Origin: Corbicula japonica
Lineage: Eukaryota > Mollusca > Bivalvia > Venerida > Cyrenidae
Reading direction: 5' to 3'
DNA: 64,000 nucleotides
NCBI GenBank assembly: GCA_038501625.1
Contig: JAZAYU010000034.1
Coordinates: 4,544,967-4,608,966 of the forward strand
Below are positions 50,401 to 53,854 of the stretch, piece after piece; within the stretch, counting starts at the first letter, position 1, and each line of letters begins with the position of its first letter. The notes beneath the pieces are model-generated. The model saw only the letters and a list, made by a program, of their open reading frames with translations. It did not search any database and was not told the DNA's origin. The position numbers and the translations under genes are program-made.

Positions 50401-51645
50401 AGTTTTACAATAAACTGTCAGTGACAAGATATTTAGAATGAATGGTGCCCCAAGTTTAGCTATCAATAAAGAAATATTGTATAATTAAATGAAAAATTGT
50501 TTTCTTACTAATTAATGAAACCAACATTATGTTTCAAGTTCAATATTGTTATACATTGATCCTTTCCTTCATGAGACCTGGCTTTTATCGCATGTGCAAC
50601 AGATGTAGATCCAGATCAGCCTGCACATCCATGCAGTCTGATCAGGATCTATGCTTTCAAAAATCACTGGATATTTGACCCTAGATAGAACTTAATTTTC
50701 CTAAAGTGCCAGATGTTTAAAACAATGTTTTATTAAATATTTTAATTTTGTTTTTTTACTGTAAAAGTCCAACATATTTACTATTTGATGACTCAGTGCA
50801 AAACAATTATATCCCCTTCATAATTCTGAGAAAGAATAGTTGTGCACTGACCCATTTGTTTCAAGTTGTAGAAGAAATTGTAATGGACAAAAGCAAACCT
50901 ATGAAACAGAACTGGGCCATAATTTTAATGCCTTGTAAAAACATTTTATGTACCGTCTGATCAGGATCTAAACTTTTTGCTTTTTTATTTGTTATGCTAT
51001 CTCTGACAAAAATTCAACCAGTGCAGATCCTGATCAGACAGCACGGATTTGCCGGCTGATCTGGATCTACACTGGTCGTACATGTGTAAAAATGCTTATA
51101 TATGGAGGAAAGGGATAATTACCACTGGATGTTCCGAAGTTCTTAGATATGTGTGTATTTAATGCTGATCTTCTATAGATGATATGAGGAGTTTCACCAA
51201 CTTCTTCACCTTCCTGACTCCTGAGATCTTTGTTGCTATGGGGACCTTTAATGTCAAGGTCAATGTCATGGATTTTTTTGAAATTACTAATATTCTCCTG
51301 AGAGGTAAAATCCTGCCAATCACTTAGCTCCAATGAAGCATTGTCATGGTTAACATTTATACTACTTGTAGAGTTTCTATAAATATATTCTGATTTCCTT
51401 TTAAGGATTTCAGTACGGTTGTCATGGTTATGTCTTTGGCCATGTAATTTGTGTTGTTGATGATGATTTTGGTCTCCATGGTGATGTCTATGATTATGTC
51501 TTCTATCTTGTTGACTATGTTGAGTATCTCCATGGTGATGATAATGATCATGTGACCTATAATTCTGATGATGATGCAATGATGACATGTGACTGGGTAA
51601 GGGTTCTATGACAAAATCATCCTCTGGAAACATCAGCACACCAGT
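14354..51645 (-). CDS. ADAMTS18-like: ADAMTS16/18-like secreted metalloprotease, 21 exons
   Basis: Secreted zinc endopeptidase of the ADAMTS family, which acts on extracellular matrix. Twenty-one exons, all with matching phases, total 3381 bases (1126 codons plus TGA). Order: prodomain with a His-rich insert, furin site RTRTKR, catalytic domain starting [18 protein letters not shown], zinc site HEMGHNFGMMHD split over two exons, Met-turn YIMSPTL, disintegrin-like region, central TSP1, Cys-rich domain, [19 protein letters not shown], spacer with NYLAL...YHLNG, five more TSP1 repeats and a PLAC domain. One plus five TSP1 repeats with PLAC, and the EPLPSHMSS prodomain segment, match vertebrate ADAMTS16/ADAMTS18; ADAMTS6/10 have one TSP1 fewer. 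The signal-peptide exon(s) upstream of 51645 were not found. Introns are full of MITEs, and the largest (24222-39605) contains a nested transposon. Confidence 0.95.
14870..14990. repeat. Eroded family B-like sequence
   Basis: AAACCAGTCTTGAAAATC, GCATCTGATTGGTCAG and AATCTGAGCTC resemble one arm of family B; no clean foldback. Confidence 0.45.
15139..15283 (-). CDS. ADAMTS18-like: ADAMTS exon: sixth TSP1
   Basis: Encodes [20 protein letters not shown] and [14 protein letters not shown]. Acceptor CTTTCCAG, donor GTAAAC, phase 1 out. Confidence 0.92.
15927..16121 (-). CDS. ADAMTS18-like: ADAMTS exon: fifth TSP1 and start of sixth
   Basis: 65 codons, phase 0 both sides. Encodes [39 protein letters not shown]. 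The same phase and break point as its neighbours suggests these repeats arose by exon duplication. Confidence 0.93.
16560..16845. mobile_element. MITE family B derivative with tandem expansion
   Basis: Outer pieces match family B (ACTGAGATATCAAGTTTCTG at left; GTGGTCTCCATTCTCAG, AAAATCTTGG at right). The middle is four to five tandem units of CAGACTGTTCTCAATTTCAA with AACAATCAGAACAATTCT spacers. Confidence 0.6.
16866..17054 (-). CDS. ADAMTS18-like: ADAMTS exon: fourth TSP1 and start of fifth
   Basis: 63 codons, phase 0 both sides. Encodes [20 protein letters not shown], ending [14 protein letters not shown] and MLTAWSE. Confidence 0.93.
17089..17314. mobile_element. MITE family A copy in ADAMTS intron
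   Basis: TATCCCTTTCCTCCATATAT to ATGGAGGAAACGGTTAA; begins 35 bases from the exon at 16866-17054. Confidence 0.83.
17567..17800. mobile_element. MITE family A, variant terminus subtype
   Basis: TTAACCCTTTACTCCATGGG followed by ATATGGCTGTTATCCC; the subtype shares the inner arms but differs next to the termini. The right half is degraded. Confidence 0.7.
17823..18030 (-). CDS. ADAMTS18-like: ADAMTS exon: third TSP1 and start of fourth
   Basis: Encodes [20 protein letters not shown] through [11 protein letters not shown], a full TSP1, then WFKGPWSQ opening the next repeat. From here each repeat is split after its WSx motif. Confidence 0.94.
18085..18319. mobile_element. TA-flanked MITE, mariner/Tc1 type
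   Basis: TACTAGTGTCCAAAAGAAAC at left and its imperfect complement (TTTTTTTTGGACACTAGTA) at right, 235 bp, in the ADAMTS intron 54 bases from the exon ending at 18030. Confidence 0.82.
18574..18700 (-). CDS. ADAMTS18-like: ADAMTS exon: end of second TSP1
   Basis: Encodes [40 protein letters not shown]. Acceptor ATTACAG, donor GTACCA, phase 1 in and 2 out. Confidence 0.9.
18724..19961. mobile_element. MITE family A copy split by a satellite-bearing element
   Basis: The left half (18724 to about 18847, ending AAAATAACC) resumes at about 19866 (AAGGCAAAGTGCAGATCC) and ends GGACTTAA. The 1 kb between is another element, so this copy predates it. Confidence 0.8.
18848..19857. mobile_element. Satellite-bearing (pearl-like) element inserted in a MITE
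   Basis: Left end AACTAGAACTCCGCGAGTCG, then GTGTCGCCTGACGAA; right end CTAGTCAGGCGACAC, giving a short inverted GTGTCGCCTGAC at the two ends. The core is about five tandem units of about 150 bp, each with ATCAATCAAAGGGGAATAA and GTGCACTGCACTTCGAGTCA. The architecture resembles bivalve pearl elements (non-autonomous, satellite core). No protein. Confidence 0.78.
20068..20309. mobile_element. MITE family A copy
   Basis: TTAACCTTTTCCTTCATATA to CTATGGAGGAATTTGTTAA. Confidence 0.84.
20700..20812. repeat. Eroded family B-like sequence
   Basis: TCTAAACTCAAGCGTTTAAA pairs loosely with TTAAATGCTTGAGATTTAA, and ends TTATGATCTTAGG. Confidence 0.5.
20906..21041 (-). CDS. ADAMTS18-like: ADAMTS exon: end of spacer, start of second TSP1
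   Basis: Encodes [20 protein letters not shown], then [18 protein letters not shown]. The NFT before Trp is a possible N-glycosylation site. Confidence 0.92.
21306..21553 (-). CDS. ADAMTS18-like: ADAMTS spacer exon
   Basis: Encodes [38 protein letters not shown] and [20 protein letters not shown], a beta-rich spacer. A family A MITE begins only about 20 bases beyond its acceptor side. Confidence 0.93.
21574..22055. mobile_element. MITE family A copy hosting a nested family A copy
   Basis: The left part (21574-21695, variant subtype CACTCCATGGATACTGC) and right part (21938-22055, ending TGAAGTAAAGGGTTA) are separated by a complete copy. Removing the inner copy and one TTAA restores the element. 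Confidence 0.85.
21696..21937. mobile_element. Nested MITE family A copy with visible TTAA duplication
   Basis: Flanked by TTAA at 21696-21699 and 21934-21937; the empty site reads CATATTAATTCAG in the host MITE. Terminus subtype is CTGTACAG / GCACAGG. Confidence 0.88.
22056..22225. mobile_element. MITE family A, terminally truncated
   Basis: Both palindromes present (GATCCAGATCAGCCGGCAC, GATCCTGATCAGACGGCAT), without the terminal TTAA blocks. Confidence 0.7.
22407..22530 (-). CDS. ADAMTS18-like: ADAMTS exon: Cys-rich to spacer
   Basis: Encodes [20 protein letters not shown] and [17 protein letters not shown], the conserved end of the Cys-rich domain. Donor GTGATG. Confidence 0.94.
23030..23975. 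mobile_element. Inverted-repeat element with GGGCCAATA motifs
   Basis: The right end (23838-23975) is a palindrome with arms of about 60 bases around TTTGGCC: ATTAATCAAGTGAATTCATA on one side, its complement on the other, with TTGGCC/GGCCAA repeated. The left part (23030-23170) has the same GGGCCAATA units in a looser array. No ORF. Possibly a foldback element; ends not certain. Confidence 0.55.
24091..24221 (-). CDS. ADAMTS18-like: ADAMTS Cys-rich exon
   Basis: Encodes [39 protein letters not shown]; the CKLYC and DGTRC pattern is diagnostic for the Cys-rich domain. Confidence 0.94.
24246..24440. mobile_element. MITE family A, variant subtype, truncated
   Basis: ACTCCATGGGATATGGTTGT at left; it stops at the TTA of the next copy, 25 bases from the ADAMTS exon at 24091-24221. 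Confidence 0.7.
24441..24662. mobile_element. MITE family A copy, CTGGATATA/CTATACAGG subtype
   Basis: TTAACCTTTTTCTGGATATA to CTATACAGGAAAGGGTTAA. The second palindrome lacks its left arm (GTTTAGATGTGCCGG). Confidence 0.84.
25233..26745 (-). CDS. hAT transposase exon 3 (catalytic and dimerisation)
   Basis: Acceptor CTTTTTAG at 26746-26753; begins [20 protein letters not shown] and runs 505 codons to the stop. It carries the RNase H-like core interrupted by the usual large helical insertion, and the hATC domain at the end ([20 protein letters not shown]). Confidence 0.93.
25233..39079 (-). CDS. hAT transposase (ZBED-like), three exons, open
   Basis: Exons 38899-39079, 27537-27789 and 25233-26745 join in phase to 649 codons including stop. 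Exon 1 starts [10 protein letters not shown] and holds [11 protein letters not shown]; exon 2 supplies HIRTNHPDY, completing a C2H2 BED zinc finger. Exon 3 has ITHDGWTSM and [10 protein letters not shown], the region of the first two catalytic Asp residues, CTRWNST, and a C-terminal dimerisation segment with [14 protein letters not shown] and [12 protein letters not shown]. No stop or frameshift is visible. Intron 1 is 11 kb because two retroelements sit in it. The protein would cut and paste hAT copies; it is not an ADAMTS exon. Confidence 0.92.
27537..27789 (-). CDS. hAT transposase exon 2
   Basis: Acceptor TTTTTTAG; encodes [20 protein letters not shown], then a basic linker [15 protein letters not shown] and [17 protein letters not shown], the conserved segment before the RNase H-like fold. 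Donor GTAAGT. Confidence 0.88.
28001..28101 (-). repeat. DIRS terminal repeat B2
   Basis: 101 bp starting TTCCTTTAAACTCATACC on the plus strand, matching B1 at 28457-28557 base for base as far as I can read. A (GT)n tract follows at 28103-28126. Confidence 0.88.
28291..28457 (-). repeat. DIRS repeat A2
   Basis: 167 bp starting TTAAATTTGTCTTGTCCAG. It abuts B1 directly, giving the B1-A2 junction expected after circular-intermediate replication. Confidence 0.9.
28457..28557 (-). repeat. DIRS repeat B1
   Basis: 101 bp, ends CAATCACTGTG at 28557; same sequence as 28001-28101. Confidence 0.9.
28693..29710 (-). pseudogene. DIRS tyrosine recombinase, two nonsense codons
   Basis: Reads as one frame from the N-terminal core-binding domain ([19 protein letters not shown]) to the catalytic domain [28 protein letters not shown] and [13 protein letters not shown], giving the Arg, His-x-x-Arg, His/Trp and Tyr of tyrosine recombinases. 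TAG at 29416-29418 and TAA at 29218-29220 interrupt the same frame with no frameshift between them. It would have integrated the circular cDNA; now inactive. Confidence 0.88.
29945..30192 (-). repeat. 21-bp minisatellite CAGTGCTCCAGTGAGCGTAAA
   Basis: About twelve nearly identical 20-22 bp units between the recombinase and RNase H regions of the DIRS element. More diverged copies of CTCCAGTGAGCA continue to about 30325. The long frames it produces on the minus strand (LTGALF / RSLEHC repeats) are a by-product of unit length. Confidence 0.9.
30456..31960 (-). pseudogene. DIRS RNase H and C-terminal region, internally duplicated
   Basis: 30456-31145 encodes [34 protein letters not shown] and [20 protein letters not shown], the RNase H and downstream region of DIRS-type polyproteins. 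Upstream the stretch [16 protein letters not shown] occurs twice because about 466 bp is duplicated in tandem. [12 protein letters not shown] and [11 protein letters not shown] mark the end of the RT connection. Confidence 0.85.
31059..31990 (-). repeat. 466-bp tandem duplication inside the DIRS element
   Basis: Copy 1 is about 31059-31524 and copy 2 about 31525-31990; both start ACTATAGCAACAACGCC. They differ at scattered bases (for example AAAACGTGAAC versus AAAACGCGAAC), so the duplication is not very recent. Confidence 0.88.
31950..32110 (-). pseudogene. DIRS reverse transcriptase N-terminal remnant
   Basis: Encodes [20 protein letters not shown], then [20 protein letters not shown] and ILDVI, the usual beginning of DIRS RT. 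The sequence then jumps straight to the end of the RT, so the palm with its YxDD is deleted. Confidence 0.8.
32120..32689 (-). pseudogene. DIRS gag-like ORF with broken zinc knuckle
   Basis: ATG at 32689 opens [16 protein letters not shown], followed by a predicted coiled coil ([20 protein letters not shown]) and a basic stretch, stopping at 32390. In another frame a Gly/Arg/Phe-rich region leads to [17 protein letters not shown], a CCHC knuckle whose conserved Gly codon is TGA (32170-32172). Confidence 0.75.
32715..32868 (-). repeat. DIRS repeat A1, inner 154 bp
   Basis: Matches 28291-28444. The missing 13 bp (AGAAAATTATATT) are found at 38609-38621 beyond the LINE, so A1 was split by LINE insertion. 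Confidence 0.9.
33269..35314 (+). CDS. LINE ORF1p: coiled coil, SGNH esterase, two CCHC knuckles
   Basis: 681 residues, uninterrupted. A coiled coil lies around residues 225-300. The SGNH hydrolase carries GDSIVQRM (Ser near 449), [10 protein letters not shown] (near 497) and DHIHPSPSG (Asp and His near 584). The end has [14 protein letters not shown] and [17 protein letters not shown]1p of this type binds RNA and may act on lipids; the role of the esterase is not settled. The first Met of the frame at 33269 is taken as start. Confidence 0.9.
   Translation: MASDISTDFEGFSDSDMPKDFNDKNNGSLYDSLISKNSDNISILFYTQETYDEMMNLLQSLYSFELNSVQTAFTATTVITGKKVVITGYKSKKIIIQGQGSRLWHNSVFKNLTAQLTPHQTKSKQNQIVNGHILPGKQKSKSTSLLSSLAAKIKSPGLNASSKPENYKLPEAGKKGKSYTPMNSNYSARKSSSVENKVKDETAPAKIPNREITIPEQITNLKQDEHLKPETINNERQRTDQQNTNSKLQQEIDSLKSENHKLQKQIAIQEDKISEYATENRRLRTLLAEMSAKCLIAEEELEKKNRCVIPEKTCVKCTEQHSGKRLTDTSDNEHVHLEMLSAINYLKEKTNKIHEEVLLLKHTPSYATVLQGNTPNTHSAPQTPQNSTTNIRWTSKPQQQQKQQEIPVIISSSTPSTNTSLKRPHSRQNNTLRQIPQEHLKKSVLLMGDSIVQRMHPKGLESYVHRHAVPGAKIQTLLNDIRLFNLKQFETIIIYIGGNDLSATTDLELLEEKYDQLIATIKSSNSQAKIVLLQLAPRGDVDVTSMNIIIQRLSAHHNTDTIDIFQAFHDHNDRLIMRFMGVNDHIHPSPSGIKRILGTIHNKIPIVSDFTQCVSIPWNQRNTSDSRNTYQRGTKWNHPRRCTKCNENNHLTSECRHKNALKCWSCGLIGHKQENCWNTNF
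35417..38265 (+). pseudogene. LINE ORF2p (APE endonuclease-RT) with one frameshift
   Basis: Frame 1 (35417-35614) carries [20 protein letters not shown] and [10 protein letters not shown]. It then shifts near 35600-35612 into the frame continuing [20 protein letters not shown]. The endonuclease goes on with [12 protein letters not shown] and LSDHFPIF; the RT has [33 protein letters not shown] and the catalytic MYADDTT. From 35653 the remaining 870 residues are open to the stop. One small indel is the only visible lesion. Confidence 0.9.
38266..38608 (+). other. LINE 3' UTR and ATTC tail
   Basis: Contains ATT and T runs (38368-38400), then the GGGCCCCAAGGGAGATTAGT block, TTGGGTTACCCTC and AATAAAGTC just before five ATTC units. 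The GGCTAATTGGGTTACCC segment is the likely RT recognition region. Confidence 0.75.
38899..39079 (-). CDS. hAT transposase exon 1 (BED finger, N half)
   Basis: ATG at 39079-39077; encodes [20 protein letters not shown] and [15 protein letters not shown]. Donor GTAAGT, phase 1. An upstream Met at 39205 is also in frame but precedes no conserved residues. Confidence 0.88.
39354..39595. mobile_element. MITE family A, diverged, next to hAT right flank
   Basis: TATCCCTTTACTCAATCGGA at left; arms GATCCAAATCAGCCAGCC and TGATCAGGATCAACACTG. It lies between the hAT target duplication and the ADAMTS exon at 39606-39729. Confidence 0.6.
39606..39729 (-). CDS. ADAMTS18-like: ADAMTS Cys-rich exon, upstream of nested-transposon intron
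   Basis: Encodes [20 protein letters not shown] and [17 protein letters not shown]. It ends on base one of an Ala codon completed by the exon at 24091-24221, 15.4 kb away, so the nested insertion leaves the reading frame intact. Confidence 0.92.
39907..40130. mobile_element. MITE family A, diverged
   Basis: TTAACGAATTTTATTGC to GCAGTAATGGATTAA with recognisable inner arms. Confidence 0.65.
40167..40390. mobile_element. TA-flanked MITE, mariner/Tc1 type
   Basis: Terminal inverted repeats of about 38 bp: TACTACTCAAAATTTTATAA at left, complement TTATCAAATTTTGAGTAGTA at right, both bounded by TA. 224 bp, no coding capacity. Confidence 0.82.
40447..40510 (-). CDS. ADAMTS18-like: ADAMTS exon: end of central TSP1
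   Basis: A 64-base exon encoding [20 protein letters not shown], the last Cys pair of the central TSP1. Acceptor TTATTTCAG, donor GTGAGT. Confidence 0.9.
40652..40800 (-). CDS. ADAMTS18-like: ADAMTS exon: end of disintegrin module, central TSP1
   Basis: Encodes [20 protein letters not shown], then [18 protein letters not shown], a textbook thrombospondin type 1 core of the kind that is C-mannosylated at WxxW. Confidence 0.95.
40801..41700 (-). other. ADAMTS intron segment, no element recognised
   Basis: 900 bases with only a short direct repeat (TCATTAAGGGCCTTACT near 41092 and 41132). Confidence 0.5.
41713..41954. mobile_element. MITE family A copy, CTGTACAG subtype
   Basis: TTAACCCATTCCTGTACAG to TATCCAGGAAAGGGTTAA; followed after three bases by another copy. 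Confidence 0.88.
41958..42185. mobile_element. MITE family A copy, tandem neighbour
   Basis: TTAACCTTTTACTCCATATA to CATGGAGTAAAGTGTTAA. Confidence 0.86.
42236..42331 (-). CDS. ADAMTS18-like: ADAMTS disintegrin-like exon 2
   Basis: Encodes [20 protein letters not shown] and [12 protein letters not shown] with the expected Cys pattern; 96 bases, phase 0 both sides, donor GTAGGT. Confidence 0.94.
42800..42900. repeat. Inverted repeat around GTACAACAAAAAC
   Basis: CAAGTTATGTACAACAAAAAC near 42802 pairs with GTTTTTGTTGTACATGACTT near 42880. Possible remnant of a small inverted-repeat element, directly left of a family A MITE. Confidence 0.6.
42903..43137. mobile_element. MITE family A copy
   Basis: TTAACCTTTACTCCCTATAT to ATGGAGAAAAGGGTTAA, about 100 bases from the exon at 43234. 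Confidence 0.85.
43234..43387 (-). CDS. ADAMTS18-like: ADAMTS disintegrin-like exon 1
   Basis: Encodes [20 protein letters not shown] and [16 protein letters not shown], the normal join of protease and disintegrin-like module. Confidence 0.94.
43428..43600. mobile_element. MITE family A, partial
   Basis: TTTAACCTTTTACTCCATAT at left; the second half fades after GCAAACAATGTGGATC. The rest of this intron (43601-44098) shows nothing recognisable. Confidence 0.65.
44099..44236 (-). CDS. ADAMTS18-like: ADAMTS exon with third zinc His and Met-turn
   Basis: Joined to the previous exon it completes [15 protein letters not shown], giving the full HExxHxxGxxHD consensus. The Met-turn is [10 protein letters not shown]. 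Ends [10 protein letters not shown]. Confidence 0.95.
44279..44503. mobile_element. MITE family A copy
   Basis: TTAAACCTTTCCTCCATATA to ATATGGACGAAAGGGATAA. A partial second terminus (TTAACTCCATACATACAC) lies just to its left at 44254, as if one copy landed in the end of another. Confidence 0.83.
44967..45208. mobile_element. MITE family A copy
   Basis: TTTTACTCTTTCCTCCATA to CTATGGAGGAAAGGCTTAA; both palindromes well preserved. Confidence 0.87.
45295..45544. mobile_element. MITE family A, variant
   Basis: TTAACCTTTTACCCCACAGA to ATATGGAATAAAGAGTTCAA, with (TA)n growth near 45515. Confidence 0.75.
45941..46182. mobile_element. MITE family A copy
   Basis: TTAACCCTTTCCTCCTTATA to CTATGGAGGAAAGGGTTA. 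Confidence 0.88.
46242..46473. mobile_element. MITE family A, diverged
   Basis: TTAACCATTTATGCCACAG to GGAGTAAACATTTAA. A family B right-end fragment (GACTGGTTTCCCTACTC, 46478-46520) follows immediately. Confidence 0.7.
46607..46712 (-). CDS. ADAMTS18-like: ADAMTS exon with HExxH
   Basis: Encodes [35 protein letters not shown] and the first two bases of the Asn codon. Contains the first two zinc-binding His residues and the catalytic Glu. Confidence 0.95.
46849..46999. mobile_element. MITE family A, first palindrome deleted
   Basis: TTAACCCTTTCCTCCATAAA jumps to CCAAAATGCAACCAGTGC; ends TTATGGAGGAAAGGGTTAA. Confidence 0.86.
47398..47557 (-). CDS. ADAMTS18-like: ADAMTS protease exon
   Basis: Encodes [36 protein letters not shown] and APCDTLG. 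The acceptor TTTTAAG keeps phase 0 with the preceding exon; donor GTGAGT. Confidence 0.93.
47558..48100 (-). other. ADAMTS intron segment, no element recognised
   Basis: AT-rich, no MITE arms or coding similarity visible. Confidence 0.45.
48103..48265. mobile_element. MITE family A, first palindrome deleted
   Basis: TTAACCCTTTGCTCCATAAA then TTTTTGATTCATTTGG; ends TATGGAGGAAAGGATTAA. The same half is missing as at 46849 and 11572, with different break points. Confidence 0.84.
48575..48780. mobile_element. MITE family A, diverged
   Basis: TTAATTCTTTACTTCATATA at left; TGATATATGAAATAATAGG at right; arms shortened. Confidence 0.65.
48892..48975 (-). CDS. ADAMTS18-like: ADAMTS protease exon
   Basis: 84 bases, phase 0 at both ends. 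Encodes [20 protein letters not shown] and LVFLDGSE, the central beta-sheet of the metalloprotease. Confidence 0.92.
49110..49297. mobile_element. MITE family A, partial
   Basis: CATCTGATGAAGACCTGCAC and the second palindrome, ending TATGGAGTAAAGAGTTAA; the left terminus is absent. Confidence 0.65.
49331..49570. mobile_element. MITE family A copy
   Basis: TTTAAGGAAATTTTACTCCA to TTTATGGAGTAAATGGTTAA; part of the second palindrome is deleted. Confidence 0.75.
49717..49860. mobile_element. MITE family B copy
   Basis: CCAAGGTTATAAAACTGAGC to TTATAACCTTCAGCCC; GGTGACTGGTCGCC loop. Confidence 0.9.
49903..49995. mobile_element. MITE family A fragment broken at an ATT microsatellite
   Basis: TTAACCCTTTCCCGTACAG through GATCAGCCGGC, then (ATT)n at 49971-49995 and unrelated sequence. 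No right half is seen. Confidence 0.75.
50129..50298 (-). CDS. ADAMTS18-like: ADAMTS exon: furin site and start of protease
   Basis: Encodes [20 protein letters not shown], then [20 protein letters not shown] and LSIFNI. RTKR is the proprotein-convertase site. Acceptor ATCTTCAG, donor GTAAGT. Confidence 0.94.
50560..51118. mobile_element. MITE family A halves separated by ~290 bp
   Basis: Left half 50560-50660 (CTTTCCTTCATGAGACC ... GATCAGGATCTATGC); right half 50953-51118 (ACCGTCTGATCAGGATC ... TATGGAGGAAAGGGATAA). The right half stops 5 bases from the prodomain exon boundary at 51123, overlapping its GTAATT donor. Confidence 0.65.
51123..51645 (-). CDS. ADAMTS18-like: ADAMTS prodomain exon with His-rich insert
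   Basis: Acceptor TATTGCAG (51646-51653) and donor GTAATT bound 523 bases. Encodes [20 protein letters not shown], a His/Asp/Asn/Gln-rich stretch (about 50 residues, near 51400-51590) with repeated HHH and HNH, an acidic section, and PHIIYRRSA before the furin exon. It begins in phase 0, so an upstream exon must end on a codon boundary. Confidence 0.9.
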
Positions 51646-51885
51646 CTGCAATAGAGAAAATCAAAGAGATACAAAAATAAATGCAAAATTTACAAAAGGG
51701 GATTTGTTTTATGATAATGTTTAAGTTTCTGGACAAAATCCCCATGAAAATTCAATATTGCTGCAAAAAAGGGATTTGAGTAACCCTTATGAACCCCTTC
51801 TGGATCCAAGTTTGAGGTAGCAACTAAAGATAGCAAACTAAATGTTCTTTAGAGGCTATCGGTGCTGCCATGTAGGCAGTCATAC

Positions 51886-52122
51886 TTAATCCTGTATATA
51901 TATGCATTTTTACGCATATGCGACCAGTGTAGATCCAGATCAGCCGGCACATCCGTGCCGTCTGATCAGGATCTGCACTGGTCGCATTTGGGTCATAAAT
52001 AACCTAATGAATCAAAAAGCGAACAGTTTAGATCCTGATCAGACAGCACAGATGTGCCGGCTGATCTGGATCTAAACTGTTCGCCCTAGCAATAAAGGTG
52101 TATCTATACAGGAAAGGGTTAA
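51886..52122. mobile_element. MITE family A copy, CTGTATATA/CTATACAGG subtype
   Basis: TTAATCCTGTATATATATGC to CTATACAGGAAAGGGTTAA, upstream of the prodomain exon. Confidence 0.86.
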
Positions 52123-53130
52123 GCAATTCTGGCACTTCTGCAGGCTTCATGATGTACACATGTTCGACAGCCTTCAAGCTTATTCACCAGGGTGTTAGCT
52201 GATAGCAGCTAGCATGTGAAATACTCAACAGTTAAATCATAGGACGCGGGCATTGGTTGCTACAAAGTGCACCAATAAACAATATCTGCTTCTTTCCTAA
52301 CCTTTTACATAACAATTACATGCTGAAAAGCACCCATACTTGAAGTACAATGAAATCATGAGTCATAATTATGAATGCCTTAAAAATGTGTGCCGAGGGC
52401 AAACTTGTACCAAGAAGTCTGATCATAGTGTTAACACACAATTTGTCCAAATTATTTTACAATTAAGAAAGTGCTCTATATGCAACATCTATGCAACCTT
52501 GTCACATAAAACCATAACTGCTATGTCACACAAACTGAAAGAATGTCCTTATCCTATGCGACTACCACATTTTTGGAGATATTTTAATTAATCATTGCAA
52601 ACACTGAAGCAAAGTGTAAGGATTTGATGAACTTGAAGAATTACCAGGTCATGAGATGAAAGTCATGTCAGACAAGATAATGGTTATTTACAGTGACAAT
52701 TTCGCAAACTATAATAAACGATGGCACTTGAACACTTAAAACGGAAAACATTTAATAGCATTACAACAACAAGAATGTCAATTTTAGCAGGTTGACTAAT
52801 TGCATAAAAAAGCATGGCTCAACCTCTGTACCAGACCAATGTCACGGCGATATTTCATCACTTTGAGTTTTTGTAATTAAGACCTCCTTTTTGGGCTAAT
52901 TATGTTAAGACAGTCATACTAAGGTAATTAAAATGACAACTACTAAGTTTTTTTTAGATTGGAGGTGTGAAATATTCTTGTGGATCGTTTCTCACATTAA
53001 GTGTGGCTAAATAACTCTTGCATTAACCCAATTTACCTTATAGTTCTAGAGGTTGTGATATACTATATGTCATTAACAATGTCTGGTGAAAAACTTGTAC
53101 TAAATTGGTTAAACAGCATTTATCTATGGT
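52123..53130. other. Upstream flank, no feature recognised
   Basis: About 1 kb where I searched for an ADAMTS prodomain exon ending in a Cys-Gly-Leu-like sequence at a donor and found none. Confidence 0.4.
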
Positions 53131-53154
53131 GGCTGATTTATGCCATTTGTTTTT

Positions 53155-53350
53155 TCGTTATTTCGCCGCCAAATAACGCCATGCAAAAAGACGAAATATC
53201 GAAAAAACGCCAGGCGAAAAGACGAAATAACGAAAAAAACGCCACGCAAAAAGACGAAATAATGAAAGAACGCCATGCGAAATAACGAAAATACGCTATT
53301 TTTGCTCGAAATAACAAAGTCGCCGTGCAAAAAAACGCCAATTTAACTGT
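53155..53350. repeat. CGCCACGCAAAAAGACGAAAT low-complexity block
   Basis: Irregular reiteration of CGAAAT, AACGAAAA, ACGCCACGC and AAAAGACG, with unit edges drifting by one or two bases. The following block carries the same words in complement. Confidence 0.8.
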
Positions 53351-53379
53351 AAAAAAATAGCGTTCCATCTAGCTTTGCC

Positions 53380-53850
53380 TGGCGTTTTTTTTCGTTCTTT
53401 CGCTTGGCTTCTTTTTGTTATATCGCTTAGTGTCTTCGCTCGGCGTTATTTCGCCTGGTGTTTTTTCATGGTTTTGCCTGGCCTTTTGTCGTAATTTCGC
53501 GTGGCGTTATTTCACTTTGCATCTTGTCATTATTTTGCTTGGCGTTTTTTCTTTATTTTGTCTTTACGTGTGGCGTTTTTCGTTATTTCATCTATTCGCG
53601 TGGCATTTTTTCGTTATTTCGTCTTTTCCCGTGGCGTCTTTTCGTTTTTTCGCTTGGCGTTTTTTTGTTATTTCGTATTTTCGCGTGGCGTTTTTTTGTT
53701 ATTTCCTCTTTTTGCGTGGCGTCTTTTTGTTATTTCGCTTGGCTATTTTCGCTCGGCTTCATTTCACTCGGCATGTTTTCATTATTTCGTGTGGCGTTAT
53801 TTCGCTTGGCGTCTTTTCGTTATTTCGCTTGGCGTCTTTTCGCTCGGCAT
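53380..53850. repeat. GCGTGGCGTTTTTTCGTTATTTC block (opposite orientation)
   Basis: Roughly 470 bp of GGCGTTTTTT, TTATTTCG, CTTTTCGC and TCGCTTGGC words. Together with 53155-53350 it forms a large imperfect inverted repeat. All three plus-strand frames stay open for 130-190 codons here (AFFRYF / RGVFSLF repeats), an artefact of composition. Confidence 0.8.
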
Positions 53851-53854
53851 GCAT

